Part shown: positions 28,580 to 38,139 of the stretch, piece after piece | How positions within the stretch are numbered: position 1 is the first letter of the stretch | Layout: every line of letters begins with the position of its first letter | NCBI GenBank assembly: GCA_025352225.1 | Contig: JANXTT010000043.1 | Span: 1-64,000, forward strand | DNA length: 64,000 bases | Source of the DNA: Mucilaginibacter sp. | GTDB lineage: Bacteria > Bacteroidota > Bacteroidia > Sphingobacteriales > Sphingobacteriaceae | Direction: 5' to 3' | Program-made: the position numbers and the translations under genes | The notes under the pieces: generated by a model | The model's input: the letters and a program-made list of their open reading frames with translations, nothing else | The model's database searches: none | Told to the model about the DNA's origin: nothing

Positions 28580-29152
28580 ATGACAACTATAGAAAATGCA
28601 TTGAAACAGAGCAATTTGCTTAGTGTTTCTTCGGCGGCTATTTTAGCTGGTGCGTGGGATAAAAGCAGGCACCTTAATGCAAAAGAATCGTTACTTAAAT
28701 TCAGGGAGAAAGATACCAATTTGTATTTTGTAGCTAGCGGTTGCGTGCGCCTTTTTGTAATTAACTCAAAGGGCGATGAAATAAACCTGGGTTTTGGATA
28801 TGAAAACACATTAATAACCTGTTTTCAATCATTTATTGAAGAAAAACCTTCCCAACTTAGTATTGAGGCAGTTTTAGACACAGCGTTGCTTTATATACCT
28901 AAGATCAGCCTAAACCAATTGATTTTGGGCAATGTAGAGATTGGGCGCTGGTATCAACATATGCTTGAAACCACCCTTATCGGTCATATACAGCGGCAGG
29001 TTGAGCTGCTTACCCTTAGTCCACAGGCTAGATATGCAATATTTATTAAACGAAGCGGGCATTTAGTCAATAGAATACCGCTAAAACAGATAGCATCTTA
29101 TCTCATGATGAAGCCCGAAACGCTTAGTAGGATCAGGTCGAAAATTTCTTGA
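28580..29152 (+). CDS. Crp/Fnr-family transcriptional regulator
   Basis: Protein of 190 residues with a cyclic-nucleotide-binding-like beta-barrel (about 20-115; LYFVASGCVRLFVINSKGDEI) and a C-terminal helix-turn-helix (IPLKQIASYLMMKPETLSRI). The canonical cAMP-contact residues are not evident, as is common in this phylum. The peroxiredoxin gene follows 66 nt later on the same strand and is a candidate target. Confidence 0.88.
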   Translation: MTTIENALKQSNLLSVSSAAILAGAWDKSRHLNAKESLLKFREKDTNLYFVASGCVRLFVINSKGDEINLGFGYENTLITCFQSFIEEKPSQLSIEAVLDTALLYIPKISLNQLILGNVEIGRWYQHMLETTLIGHIQRQVELLTLSPQARYAIFIKRSGHLVNRIPLKQIASYLMMKPETLSRIRSKIS

Positions 29153-29218
29153 TTTCAATCAATTTTAAGCTGTTCTTTTTTCGTCAGATTTGCCCAACAA
29201 CCAATCTGAAAAAAGATC

Positions 29219-29764
29219 ATGAAATTGACAACAGGGCAAAAAGCACCAACGTTTATTAAAAAGGATATTTATGGAAAAAGCATTGATTTAAATGATTTGC
29301 ATGGTGAGCGGATTCTGCTGAGTTTTTTTAGATATGCTGAGTGCGCTATGTGCAATCTCCAAATCTCAAAAATTGTCAAAGCGAAAAGTTTGTTTGCAGC
29401 GCATGATATTAAGTTGATCGCTGTTTTCGAATCCCCAGCAGACAGCCTCAAGCTCAGTATAGCTGATCGGCATCAATTTGATTTCACCATCATTGCAGAT
29501 ACCGAGCGCGAACTTTATTCACTATACAAGGTACACCCATCATGGATAAAAACAGCCCGAACAATGTCCGTAAAAGGGTTCAGCCACGTGGTGGATGCCT
29601 TAAAGCTGGGGTTCAAGATAGGAGGAAAAGTTGAAGGAACATTAAATCAGATTCCGGCAGATTTTTTGATCAGTAAAAATGGAGTGATCGAAATTGCCCA
29701 TTACGGAGATAGCGTGATCGATCATTTGCCGCTTGATAAGGTTTTCGAACATAAGGCTATATAA
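29219..29764 (+). CDS. AhpC/TSA-family peroxiredoxin-like protein
   Basis: Thioredoxin-fold protein of 181 residues. The peroxidatic region reads FFRYAECAMCNLQISKI, with C-X2-C in the position of the peroxiredoxin-like family 2 redox site. It starts with KLTTGQKAPTFIKKDIYGKS, the usual AhpC/TSA opening. There is no signal peptide, so it is cytoplasmic. It lies just downstream of the Crp/Fnr-type regulator and may be controlled by it. Confidence 0.85.
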   Translation: MKLTTGQKAPTFIKKDIYGKSIDLNDLHGERILLSFFRYAECAMCNLQISKIVKAKSLFAAHDIKLIAVFESPADSLKLSIADRHQFDFTIIADTERELYSLYKVHPSWIKTARTMSVKGFSHVVDALKLGFKIGGKVEGTLNQIPADFLISKNGVIEIAHYGDSVIDHLPLDKVFEHKAI

Positions 29765-29781
29765 GCACACATTAAAGCATC

Positions 29782-30234
29782 TTAAGAGCGTATAAAATAA
29801 ATATAATCCAGAGTGGGTAACATTAAGCCTTCTTCTTTCATTAGCACAAGTATGGCCCCCCTGTGATGAGTTCCATGATTGATAACCTGGGTAATGATAT
29901 CCGATAATTTATCTTCGTAATTTTGCCCCTTTAAGTTTTTATATTTAACTACAGTATCAAGGTCGTCATCTTGTAACTGATCAATAAATTCTGTCCACTC
30001 CAAATGGTAATTCTCCAGGTCGTTCTTTAATTCTTCTGGGAAGCGTTCTTTAAATATCTCAACACTTTGAGGCAGGTCCATACACCTGTCTAACCAAATA
30101 CGTTGTGCCGATAGCATGTGTGATAAAAGCTCGTATATGCGAGGGTTTTGAGGGAACTGTTTATCAAATTTATCTAATATATGTTGGGTGGCCCATTTAT
30201 CGTAGATAAACAATTGTTTAAAGTAGGTTTTCAT
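29782..30234 (-). CDS. DinB-family putative metal-dependent hydrolase
   Basis: Four-helix DinB/YfiT-like protein of 150 residues. Candidate metal ligands are histidines in LLSHMLSAQRIW (about residue 38) and the pair in VINHGTHHRGAILVLM (about residues 117-125). Members of the fold are often thiol-dependent transferases of unknown substrate. Convergent to the peroxiredoxin gene. Confidence 0.88.
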   Translation of the reverse strand: MKTYFKQLFIYDKWATQHILDKFDKQFPQNPRIYELLSHMLSAQRIWLDRCMDLPQSVEIFKERFPEELKNDLENYHLEWTEFIDQLQDDDLDTVVKYKNLKGQNYEDKLSDIITQVINHGTHHRGAILVLMKEEGLMLPTLDYIYFIRS

Positions 30235-30295
30235 ATCTTTAAGATCAGATGTAAATATATCGCTAAAACCGCTATTATGACGACATCATCAAGTC

Positions 30296-30736
30296 TTATT
30301 TTATGGGTCTTGTAACCGGATACCCATATTTAGCTCTATAGGCTTTCCGTTCGGCAGTCATGTCCCACCATTGTTTTTTTATGCCAGGATGGTTGGCGTA
30401 ATGCACTATTAACCTAAACTGATCCTCAACACAGGGGTCTGTACAGGCATTAATAAACAGTTCATGTTCGTCCAAAAGCTCTGCGCCTTGCTTATGCTTA
30501 AACTTATCTATCGAATAATATCCCATATCAATAAGATCTTGAGCAAATTTAGGCCCAATAGAAGCAAAGCTTTGAAAATGAATTAAAGCCTGTAACTGTT
30601 TGGCTCTATGGTTAGATATGTGCAATACCTCACAAAGCTCATCAACAGCCAGATCAGCTAGTTTATTTTTGCTGATTTTGTTCTTTTTTAGATGTTCTTT
30701 TTCATCAACGGTCAGATCAAGTTTAAAGGCCTTCAT
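30296..30736 (-). CDS. Cdd1-like helix-hairpin-helix protein
   Basis: Protein of about 146 residues matching the pathogenicity locus Cdd1 family: a helix-hairpin-helix-like segment (LQALIHFQSFASIGPKFAQD) in the middle and the conserved WWDMTAERKAYRAKYGYP end. The function is unknown, with a nucleic-acid role suggested by the fold. I start at ATG 30736 (MKAFKLD). The longer frame to 30769 would need TTG and would overlap the MlaD gene. Confidence 0.8.
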   Translation of the reverse strand: MKAFKLDLTVDEKEHLKKNKISKNKLADLAVDELCEVLHISNHRAKQLQALIHFQSFASIGPKFAQDLIDMGYYSIDKFKHKQGAELLDEHELFINACTDPCVEDQFRLIVHYANHPGIKKQWWDMTAERKAYRAKYGYPVTRPIK

Positions 30737-30752
30737 CTTATCAGGTTCGTTA

Positions 30753-31694
30753 TTATTTTTTACCCCCAAACACTGAGAAACTTACGTAATGTTTTGGATT
30801 AGCTTTAATATCTATCAGAAGCTTATTCAGGTTTGATGATGCATCGTTCAAATTATTATACATCTTATCATCATTCATTAATAAACCCAGGGAGCCTTGT
30901 CCGTTATTTATTTTAGCAATGGCAACTTGCAAATCCGATACCGCTTTATTAGCGTTATCTAATGTTTGTTTAATGTTGGCTTTAGCAACGTCATCGCTTA
31001 TTTTATTAAAATTGGCTAACGTGCCTGTTAAATAAACATTGCTGCTTCGCAAATTAGCTGATATTGCCTCTACATTTGCCAAAATATTGTTTATCCTTGT
31101 GCTTTGCCTGTCTACCAGTTTATCTACCGTTTTTGATGTACCCTCAAGTGCCTGTAAAGTATTTGCTATACTGTTAAAGCTGCGGTCAACATTTTTTTGG
31201 AATTTGGGGTTCATAATATTATTGATGGAAGTCATAATTGAATCCATTTTACCTATAATAATTTCGGCCTTTTTTTGCACCGGTTGTAAGGTTTCAGCTA
31301 TTCCGCCTTTAATATCAGATCTTAAGGTATCGTTGTTTTTAGCGAATTTAGTGTCATTGCCTAATTCAAATACAATAGCTTTACTGCCAAGCAGGTCCGT
31401 ACCCTCCAATTTAGCCAATGTGTTTTTTGGGATGTCGTATTTCTGTTGAACTTTAAACTCTGTAAGCGTTTTTCCGTCCGGCCTTAAAGTCATGTTTGAA
31501 ACACGGCCAATAGGAAAGCCATTTACCAGTACTGGCTTTGATACCGCTAACCCGTTAACGTTATTATATACAGCGAAAAATCTATTTTCACTCGAAAAAA
31601 CATCATTCCCTCGTAAAAAACTATAACCTAGTATTAATATGGTTAATGATATTATGGTTAGTGCCCCTATTTTAGTTTCGTTTGATATTTTCAA
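30753..31694 (-). CDS. MlaD/MCE-family lipid transport protein
   Basis: Protein of 313 residues with one N-terminal membrane helix (about 10-27) and an MCE domain (NGLAVSKPVLVNGFPIGRVSNM, about 45-115), followed by a long helical region. MCE proteins bind phospholipids and bridge membranes for Mla-type transport. The start is TTG at 31694: no ATG precedes it in frame, and MKISNETKIGALT is the normal family N-terminus. The amidase gene is 28 nt upstream, so the two are probably co-transcribed. The MlaE/MlaF partners are not in the window. Confidence 0.9.
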   Translation of the reverse strand: MKISNETKIGALTIISLTILILGYSFLRGNDVFSSENRFFAVYNNVNGLAVSKPVLVNGFPIGRVSNMTLRPDGKTLTEFKVQQKYDIPKNTLAKLEGTDLLGSKAIVFELGNDTKFAKNNDTLRSDIKGGIAETLQPVQKKAEIIIGKMDSIMTSINNIMNPKFQKNVDRSFNSIANTLQALEGTSKTVDKLVDRQSTRINNILANVEAISANLRSSNVYLTGTLANFNKISDDVAKANIKQTLDNANKAVSDLQVAIAKINNGQGSLGLLMNDDKMYNNLNDASSNLNKLLIDIKANPKHYVSFSVFGGKK

Positions 31695-31722
31695 AGTAGT
31701 TTGGTAAGGTAATGATGTATAA

Positions 31723-32571
31723 TTATTGTTCTATTTCTTTTTTATATTCCACAATAGCCCTAACTATAGAAGCTACAATTTCATTTTGTCCATCTTCAGA
31801 GTTTAAATAATCTTCTTCGGCTGGGTTATTAATAAACCCGGTTTCAATTAATACAGCGGGCATGGCACTATGGCATAACACCAAAACACCCTGTTCTTTA
31901 ACCCCGTCGCTACGCCTGCCATCAGTTTCAGTAAACTCATTGTTAACAATATTTGCAAAGCGGATGCTGTTTTTTCTGTATTTGGCTTTAAACGCATTTA
32001 ATAAAATCATGGCAGTGGGGTCATTGGGGTCAAACCCTTCACTTATACCCTTGCCATCTTTCTCTTCAAATAAGTTTTCTCTAAGTGCCGCGGTTTCTTC
32101 TTTATCACGGTGGAATCCGTAAACTAATATTAAAACCCCCTTACCCGACCGATCAGGAACTCTAATGGTTCTGCCATGTACCCGGGATGTCCTATCAGAC
32201 AGTGAATTGCAATGTATTGATATGAACAAATCCCCTTTATTGTTGTTTGCTATCTCTGATCGTGTTTTTAAAGGTACATTAGCCGTGCTGGTACGCGTCA
32301 TAACTACTTTAACACTTGGTACATTTTTTTCAATGGCTTTTTGCAATTTAAGTGCCAATGCAAGCGTTACACTTTCTTCTGTGGAGTACGAACCGAAAGC
32401 ACCTGTATGGCCTCCATGGCCGGCATCAACAATAATGGTGCGCAGCTTAAATCCGTTATTTACAGTGGTATCTTTTTTAGGATGCTCATCAATTTTAAAT
32501 GAACTTTGTACCAATAAAAAAAGTAGTAGTGACAAACAGTAAATGAATCTTTTCAATGCCTTATTTTTCAT
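31723..32571 (-). CDS. N-acetylmuramoyl-L-alanine amidase (Amidase_3)
   Basis: Exported zinc amidase of 282 residues that cleaves the peptide stem from peptidoglycan glycan. A signal segment (about 7-25) is followed by the Amidase_3 fold: zinc His in IVDAGHGGHTGAFG, His in LFISIHCNSLSD, and the catalytic Glu in PAVLIETGFINNP. The AmiC-like form lacks extra repeat domains. It is divergent from the lptD gene. Confidence 0.95.
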   Translation of the reverse strand: MKNKALKRFIYCLSLLLFLLVQSSFKIDEHPKKDTTVNNGFKLRTIIVDAGHGGHTGAFGSYSTEESVTLALALKLQKAIEKNVPSVKVVMTRTSTANVPLKTRSEIANNNKGDLFISIHCNSLSDRTSRVHGRTIRVPDRSGKGVLILVYGFHRDKEETAALRENLFEEKDGKGISEGFDPNDPTAMILLNAFKAKYRKNSIRFANIVNNEFTETDGRRSDGVKEQGVLVLCHSAMPAVLIETGFINNPAEEDYLNSEDGQNEIVASIVRAIVEYKKEIEQ

Positions 32572-32623
32572 TATTTTTGAGCCGCGTTAACTATATCTGC
32601 AAAAATACTATTCATAATCAATT

Positions 32624-35368
32624 TTGAAATTTATATATCTTTTTTTTCTTTTTTTATTTGCCTCTTCATTTCAAGTCTATTCTGCATCGTATCGTTATGC
32701 AAAAGTAAGGTATTATACTGTAGCTGATACTATAATTAAGCTCGATACTGTTAAAGATAGAAAACTATTAAGAAAAAAGCCAATCAAGAAACCTATATTC
32801 CGATCATCTGATACTGTAGAAATTAACGGTGTAAAGAGCTTAACAGATACAAGTAAGAAACCTAAACCCGATGAACTTCAATCACAAATAAAGTCTAAAT
32901 CAGATGATTCCAGCCATATTGACCCTGTAAAAAAGATTGGTTATTACTATGGAAATGCCCGTGTAACTTATCAGGATGTTGAACTTGACGCTGATTTTAT
33001 CCGCGTTGATGAAATAAACCACCTTTTATTTGCCAGTGGATTAAGAGACCCTAAAACAAAACGATATATTGGCCGGCCTATTTTTAAACAAAAGGATGAT
33101 AAACCGCTCATTGCAGATTCATTGGTGTTTAATTATATCACTAAAAAGGGTAAAATATATAATGCAGCTTCTGAGCAGGATGGTAATTTTGTTTCGGGTG
33201 GAACTGCAAAGCGGCTAAATGAAACCGAAGTAGCCTATAAGAATGTTCTTTTTAGTACCTGTGATCTCCCGTATCCGGATACTCATTTTGGAATTGTAAT
33301 AACTAAAGGCATTGCCGAAAAACACCAGATTATTTCAGGCCCCGCTTACCTCGAGATTGAAGGTGTTCCGTTACCTTTGTTTATTCCATTTGGTTTTTTT
33401 CCAAAACCAGATCACCGTTCATCTGGTGTAATATTACCCTCATTTGGCGAAGACCAGCATTTGGGATTCTTTTTGCGTGACTTTGGTTATTACCTAGGCA
33501 TAAGCGATTATGTTGATTTAACTACAATGGGAACCTATTACACCAAGGGCTCATTTGATATAGGTTCAACAGCGCATTATTTAAAAAAATACAAGTTTCA
33601 GGGCACAGCCTCATTCAGATATGGATCACATAAATACGGTTTAGAAAGCGATCCGCCGAGGAAGGATTTTAATATTACCTGGTCACATAGTCAGGATCCC
33701 GCTGCTAACCCCGGTACTACATTTAGTGCTTCTGTAAATGCAGGTACATCTAGTTTTTATTCCAGTTCGCCTTCGCAAACAGGGTACAATTTGCAGGCTT
33801 TAACACAGAATAATTTACGTTCCAGTATTTCTTATGCTAAAACATGGCCGGGTTCACCATTTAATTTAAGTGTAAGCTTGGGCCATTCGCAGGATATCAC
33901 CCGCAAAACCATAACACTTGAACTACCCACATTTAGTTTGAATATGAATACCTTAAGCCCTTTTGATAGTAAAGACCGCATTGGGGAACAAAAATGGTAT
34001 CAACGCATAACAGTTGGCTATAGCTTGCAGGGAACTAATAAATTAAATGATATTCCAGAATCGCAACTATTTACCGCGAATACTTTTTCAAAAAAGCTAC
34101 AAAATGGGTTTCAGCAATCTATTCCCGTAAGTTTAAGCTTAAATATATTGAAATATTTTCAATTCAACTCCAGCATAACTTATCACGAGGTTGATTATTT
34201 CCAAACAGTACGTAAACACTTTGGCAGAGGTAGTATTTCTGGTCAGGATACCATGATAGTTGATACCGTAAAAGGCTTTAAACGAGGCAGCGATTATGGG
34301 ATTTCTACGGGGTTTTCCACCAAAATATATGGAATAATGAATTTTAAAGGTAAGTTGCATGCTATAAGGCATGTAATGAGCCCTTCCGTAAGTTTTCAAT
34401 ACCGTCCAGATTTTTCTGATCCCAGTTATGGTTATTATAACACCATAGTAAGTAACGCTACTATCCCATACCCTTATCAAAAAACCAAATATTCAATTTT
34501 TGACAATAATGTTTACGGTGGCCCCGGAGCCGGAAAATCCGCAGGGTTATCATTCAGTCTGGATAATAGTTTAGAAGCCAAAATACGTCCCGGAGCCAGC
34601 GATACTTCTCAAATGGATAAAAAGATATCTATTCTTCAAGGATTATCATTTTCAAGTTTTTACAACTTTCTCGCAGATTCTATGAAATTATCTGATATAA
34701 GCTTTAATGGCCGTACTGCATTGTTCAATCAAAAACTAGGTATTAATTTTGGAGGCGTATTTCACCCATATGTTACCCAAGTACGCGACTCTGTTTCCAA
34801 CAATCAAATAGTTAGGTACACGCACGATTTAAACCGATTTACCTGGCAAGACGGGCGTTTCCCTATGTTAAGAAGTTTCAACCTTTCTACAGATTTCAAC
34901 CTAAACTCGGCAACCTTATTTCATCCGGCAAATCAAAACAATCAATCGCCAAACGCTAATACATTAAATACAATAAATAAGGCACAGGCAGACAGGCTTG
35001 CCATGGTCAACAGCGACCCCAATGCTTTTGTTGATTTTAATGTAGCGTGGAATATTAACGTGAGCTATAGTTTTTCTTATAATAATGACGGTGTACGGTC
35101 AAATATAAGCAATACCTTAAATTTTAGCGGCGATGTAAATATCACACCCAAGTGGAAAATACAATACAATTCTGGCTATGATATTAAGGCGGGGAGGATT
35201 AATACAACCAGTTTAAACATTTACCGTGATTTGCATTGTTGGGATTTATCATTTCAATGGATCCCTTTTGGCTATTATAAATTTTACAGTGTCGACCTAA
35301 AAGTTAAAGCCTCCATATTACAAGATTTGAAATTAAGTAAGAGAAAAGATTACTACAACAATAATTAA
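32624..35368 (+). CDS. lptD: LptD-like LPS-assembly outer-membrane protein
   Basis: Protein of 914 residues: signal peptide (1-21), a basic linker, an OstA/LptA-like strand domain (about 95-230; YQDVELDADFIRVDE), then a large beta-barrel that extends to the end. The sequence PAYLEIEGVPLPLFIPFGFFP is a hallmark of the Bacteroidota LptD family. It inserts lipopolysaccharide into the outer membrane. The start must be TTG at 32624, since an in-frame stop lies 9 bases upstream and the next Met is far inside the barrel. The stop is 1 base before the cinA start. Confidence 0.9.
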   Translation: MKFIYLFFLFLFASSFQVYSASYRYAKVRYYTVADTIIKLDTVKDRKLLRKKPIKKPIFRSSDTVEINGVKSLTDTSKKPKPDELQSQIKSKSDDSSHIDPVKKIGYYYGNARVTYQDVELDADFIRVDEINHLLFASGLRDPKTKRYIGRPIFKQKDDKPLIADSLVFNYITKKGKIYNAASEQDGNFVSGGTAKRLNETEVAYKNVLFSTCDLPYPDTHFGIVITKGIAEKHQIISGPAYLEIEGVPLPLFIPFGFFPKPDHRSSGVILPSFGEDQHLGFFLRDFGYYLGISDYVDLTTMGTYYTKGSFDIGSTAHYLKKYKFQGTASFRYGSHKYGLESDPPRKDFNITWSHSQDPAANPGTTFSASVNAGTSSFYSSSPSQTGYNLQALTQNNLRSSISYAKTWPGSPFNLSVSLGHSQDITRKTITLELPTFSLNMNTLSPFDSKDRIGEQKWYQRITVGYSLQGTNKLNDIPESQLFTANTFSKKLQNGFQQSIPVSLSLNILKYFQFNSSITYHEVDYFQTVRKHFGRGSISGQDTMIVDTVKGFKRGSDYGISTGFSTKIYGIMNFKGKLHAIRHVMSPSVSFQYRPDFSDPSYGYYNTIVSNATIPYPYQKTKYSIFDNNVYGGPGAGKSAGLSFSLDNSLEAKIRPGASDTSQMDKKISILQGLSFSSFYNFLADSMKLSDISFNGRTALFNQKLGINFGGVFHPYVTQVRDSVSNNQIVRYTHDLNRFTWQDGRFPMLRSFNLSTDFNLNSATLFHPANQNNQSPNANTLNTINKAQADRLAMVNSDPNAFVDFNVAWNINVSYSFSYNNDGVRSNISNTLNFSGDVNITPKWKIQYNSGYDIKAGRINTTSLNIYRDLHCWDLSFQWIPFGYYKFYSVDLKVKASILQDLKLSKRKDYYNNN

Positions 35369-35369
35369 T

Positions 35370-36614
35370 ATGCTTGCAGAAATTATTACCATTGGCGATG
35401 AAATTTTAATCGGTCAGATTATTGATAGTAATTCGGCCTGGATAGCGCAGCAATTAAATTCGATTGGTATTCGTGTTAAACAAATCAGTTCCGTTTCTGA
35501 CAATAAGGACCATATTATGGCGTCGTTAAACGAGGCCCAGAACCGTGCAGATGTGATATTAATTACAGGCGGTTTAGGCCCAACTAAAGATGATATTACA
35601 AAAACAACCCTTGCTGAGTATTTTGGAGTTTCTTTAGTTCAAAATAAAGACGCTTTAGAGAACGTTAGCCGGATATTTGCAAAGTATAACCGGCCTTTAC
35701 TAGAGGTAAATATAAAGCAGGCCGATGTTCCGGAAAATTGCGAAATAATACTAAACAACAATGGTACTGCACCAGGTATGTGGTTCAATCATGGGGGAAA
35801 GATTTTTGTTTCGATGCCCGGCGTACCACACGAAATGATGTATATGATGGAAGAAACAGTGCTTCCTAAACTAAAATCGATATTTAAACTACCTACCATA
35901 GTACATAAAACAATAGTAACAGCTGGCGAAGGCGAATCATTTTTAGCCGAAAAAATAGCTGATATTGAAAATTCGTTACCATCGCATATAAAACTGGCCT
36001 ATTTACCCAAATTAGGTATGGTAAGGCTGCGGCTTAGCGCATATGGAGAAAATGTAATTGAATTAAATAAAGAAGTGGAACAATACGCCAGTAAGCTTAT
36101 TGAGCGTGTGGGTAAAAGCGTGATTACTGATAAAGATATACCCATTGAAAAAGCAATACTAGACGAAATGGATGCAAGTAGGCTCACCCTCTCAATAGCC
36201 GAAAGCTGTACGGGCGGTTATTTGTCTCATTTATTTACCCAGCACTCGGGTTCGTCGCAGGTGTTTTTAGGGAGTGTTGTATCTTATTCTAACAACGCGA
36301 AGGAAACCATTTTAGGGGTTAACCCTGTAACCTTGCAGCAATATGGCGCGGTAAGTAAAGAAACAGTTATAGAAATGGCAGTAGGAGCCCTACATAAATT
36401 TAAATCAGACTATGCTGTGGCTATAACCGGTATTGCAGGGCCTCACGGAGGAACTGCCGATAAACCTGTTGGCACGGTATGGATTGCAGTTGCAAATAAT
36501 CAAAAAACTTATGCACAAATGTTTAAGTTTGGAAACAAGCGAACACAAAACATTGAACGTACGAGTATTACAGCTTTGTCCATGTTGATAAATTCAATAA
36601 GAGAAAACCCGTAA
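35370..36614 (+). CDS. cinA: CinA: ADP-ribose pyrophosphatase/NMN deamidase-like protein
   Basis: Two-domain protein of 414 residues. The N-terminal MoCF/COG1058 domain (ITIGDEILIGQIIDSNSAW) hydrolyses ADP-ribose. The C-terminal PncC domain (SIAESCTGGYLSHL, SYSNNAKE, ITGIAGPHGG) deamidates NMN. Together they recycle pyridine nucleotide breakdown products. It directly follows lptD (1-nt gap), so it is likely co-transcribed. Confidence 0.95.
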   Translation: MLAEIITIGDEILIGQIIDSNSAWIAQQLNSIGIRVKQISSVSDNKDHIMASLNEAQNRADVILITGGLGPTKDDITKTTLAEYFGVSLVQNKDALENVSRIFAKYNRPLLEVNIKQADVPENCEIILNNNGTAPGMWFNHGGKIFVSMPGVPHEMMYMMEETVLPKLKSIFKLPTIVHKTIVTAGEGESFLAEKIADIENSLPSHIKLAYLPKLGMVRLRLSAYGENVIELNKEVEQYASKLIERVGKSVITDKDIPIEKAILDEMDASRLTLSIAESCTGGYLSHLFTQHSGSSQVFLGSVVSYSNNAKETILGVNPVTLQQYGAVSKETVIEMAVGALHKFKSDYAVAITGIAGPHGGTADKPVGTVWIAVANNQKTYAQMFKFGNKRTQNIERTSITALSMLINSIRENP

Positions 36615-36662
36615 TTTTGCATAATTTAACGTATTTTTCCACATTAAGATATTACAATATTT

Positions 36663-38108
36663 ATGTCCCAATATAATCTTCTTTTACCAAAAATGGGTGA
36701 GAGTGTTGCCGAAGCTACCATTATAAAATGGAACAAAGCTGTTGGCGATCGCGTGGAGATTGACGATACTGTAATTGAGATAGCTACAGATAAAGTAGAT
36801 TCAGAAGTACCATCACCTGTTGCAGGTAAATTGATCCGCCAGCTTTATAAGGAGAACGATGTTGTACAAGTGGGAGCTGTAATCGCCATCATTGAAACAG
36901 GCGAAAACTCCGAAAGTGCCCCGGTAATATCCGCACAGCCTGTAGTGGAAGAGAGCCCAAATAAGGGTGATACTCCGCCAATTAATAAAATGATTGACGA
37001 GATACCCGGTGTTGAGCAACTTAAGAATCAATCATCGCCAGGTAATACAAGGTTTTATTCCCCGCTGGTAAAAAATATTGCCAGTCAGGAAAACGTAAGC
37101 TTGCAAGAGTTAGAAACTATAGCCGGAACAGGTATTGAAGGCCGTTTAACAAAAGATGATCTGCTTTTATATGTTAAAGAACGTAAAAAATCTTTTAATA
37201 TATTGACTGAAAATGACGACTTTAAAGAAGATACCGGTGCTAATTTTAGTAGTAGATCTGATATAAAAGAACAGGTTATATCAGAATCAGGGTGGAAAGT
37301 AAGTGCCGAATCAACCGGAAAAGAAACTATCACGTCAAATACCGATAGGTCTAATCCAAATCGTGGTACACAAAATAAACCGGTAAATATTGTTGGCGGT
37401 GGCGATGAAATTATAGAGATGGATAGAATGCGGCGACTGATTGCCGATCATATGTTAGCCAGTGTTCAAACATCACCTCATGTAACATCTTTTATCGAAG
37501 CTGATGTAACCAACCTTGTGCTATGGCGCGAAAAAATAAAAACCAGCTTTGAAAAACGCGAGGGAAATAAAATAACGTTCACACCAATTTTTATTGAAAC
37601 CGTTGCACGGGCGATTAAGGATTTTCCGATGATAAATATCTCGGTTAATGGCACGCAGATCATCAAAAAGAAAGATATTAATATAGGAATGGCAGCAGCC
37701 CTGCCAAGTGGTAATCTTATTGTTCCGGTTATACGCAGAGCCGACGAATTAAATTTAATTGGTTTAACAAAAGCAGTTAATGATTTAGCTAGCCGCGCGC
37801 GTAATAATAAACTCCAACCCGATGAAGTGAAAGATGGAACATTTACAATAACCAATATAGGCTCGTTTGGTAACTTAATGGGCACTCCAATTATAAACCA
37901 ACCTCAGGTTGCCATATTGGCTGTTGGTGCAATTAAGAAAAAGCCTGCCGTTATTGAAACAGAAACAGGTGATATGATAGCTATCAGGCATATGATGTTT
38001 CTTTCGCTATCATATGATCATCGTGTTGTTGACGGCGCATTAGGTGGATTATTTTTGCGAAAAATAGCAGACTATTTGGAGGCTTGGGATATTAACAGGG
38101 AAATTTAA
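36663..38108 (+). CDS. 2-oxo acid dehydrogenase E2 (dihydrolipoamide acyltransferase)
   Basis: Acyltransferase core of a 2-oxo acid dehydrogenase complex, 481 residues. It has a lipoyl domain with the lipoylated Lys in EIATDKVDSEVP (about residue 44), a linker, a peripheral subunit-binding domain (YSPLVKNIASQENVSLQELE), a second long linker and the CAT domain with HRVVDGALGG (HxxxDG catalytic site). The substrate class (branched-chain versus pyruvate) is unclear because no E1 or E3 is adjacent; solitary genes of this form are often the branched-chain type in this phylum. Confidence 0.93.
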   Translation: MSQYNLLLPKMGESVAEATIIKWNKAVGDRVEIDDTVIEIATDKVDSEVPSPVAGKLIRQLYKENDVVQVGAVIAIIETGENSESAPVISAQPVVEESPNKGDTPPINKMIDEIPGVEQLKNQSSPGNTRFYSPLVKNIASQENVSLQELETIAGTGIEGRLTKDDLLLYVKERKKSFNILTENDDFKEDTGANFSSRSDIKEQVISESGWKVSAESTGKETITSNTDRSNPNRGTQNKPVNIVGGGDEIIEMDRMRRLIADHMLASVQTSPHVTSFIEADVTNLVLWREKIKTSFEKREGNKITFTPIFIETVARAIKDFPMINISVNGTQIIKKKDINIGMAAALPSGNLIVPVIRRADELNLIGLTKAVNDLASRARNNKLQPDEVKDGTFTITNIGSFGNLMGTPIINQPQVAILAVGAIKKKPAVIETETGDMIAIRHMMFLSLSYDHRVVDGALGGLFLRKIADYLEAWDINREI

Positions 38109-38139
38109 ACGCGCGGGAATAGCTATTATGCGGGTACAC

